A stretch of 5,025 nucleotides of DNA from JBPCRW01 sp050996405 (GTDB lineage: Bacteria > Acidobacteriota > Blastocatellia > Pyrinomonadales > Pyrinomonadaceae): NCBI GenBank assembly GCA_050996405.1, contig JBPCRW010000194.1:1-5025 (forward strand), written 5' to 3'. Positions within the stretch are counted from its first letter, which is position 1. Each line of letters opens with the position of its first letter. A program made the translations under genes and the position numbers. The notes under the pieces are model-generated. The model had not been told where the DNA came from. It worked only from the letters and a program-made list of their open reading frames with translations, and searched no databases. This document shows, piece by piece, positions 4,994-5,025 of the stretch.

Positions 4994-5025
4994 ATAAGTC
5001 CCGGCGGCAGCATTCCGCCTAGTTT
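4990..5025 (-). CDS. C-terminal codons of a probable YbaB/EbfC nucleoid-associated protein (5' end outside window)
   Basis: On the minus strand the last codons read KLGGMLPPGLI followed by TAG (4990-4992). A short Gly/Met/Pro-rich tail of the type 'GG-(L/M)-xxPGLF' is common at the end of YbaB/EbfC proteins, and ybaB is the usual gene immediately upstream of recR. YbaB dimers bind DNA without a catalytic role. Only 11 residues are visible, so the identity rests largely on gene order. The stop codon is supplied by the outer end of repeat element C. Confidence 0.5.
   Translation of the reverse strand, partial: KLGGMLPPGLI

Overview
This is a bacterial chromosomal window with housekeeping genes and some accessory material. 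No rRNA, tRNA, CRISPR array or transposase gene is visible. The lineage cannot be fixed from 5 kb. A YbaB-like C-terminus directly upstream of recR, a KMSKS-type TyrRS, an extracellular EF-hand-like protein tail, weak Shine-Dalgarno sequences and AT-rich spacers with GGTGA/GGTAA heptamers together resemble Acidobacteriota of the Blastocatellia type. That is a low-confidence inference.

Layout from left to right. (1) 1-522, plus: the C-terminus of a protein with EF-hand-like Ca2+ loops, ending at a bidirectional hairpin terminator (542-574) shared with the convergent next gene. (2) 587-1204, minus: an RDD-family membrane protein that is 5'-incomplete; its missing transmembrane helix is readable in another frame up to about 1224, with the break at a seven-A tract (1143-1149). 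(3) 1279-2472, minus: tyrS. (4) 2531-2938, minus: a small standalone SRA/YDG-like domain protein, separated from tyrS by a heptamer repeat hairpin. (5) 3023-3508, plus: a Nudix hydrolase diverging from the SRA-like gene. (6) 3575-4189, plus: an orotate-phosphoribosyltransferase-like protein with the clearest Shine-Dalgarno of the window. (7) 4295-4912, minus: recR. (8) 4990-5025, minus: the last codons of a probable ybaB/ebfC gene.

How the genes relate. ybaB-recR is a familiar bacterial pair (nucleoid-associated protein plus recombination mediator). tyrS serves translation, and the PyrE-like protein would belong to pyrimidine synthesis or salvage if it is active. The SRA-like and Nudix genes share an 84-bp divergent promoter region, but no nuclease or methylase is present to complete a restriction system.

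The most distinctive unexplained feature is a family of three inverted heptamer-repeat elements (consensus RYGGTRA) at about 2481-2550, 4186-4294 and 4917-4993. Two of them have TTAGTGG...CCACTAA ends, each lies in a gene junction, and three genes take their stop codon from inside or at the edge of an element. The last forms a 24-bp hairpin immediately upstream of the recR start.
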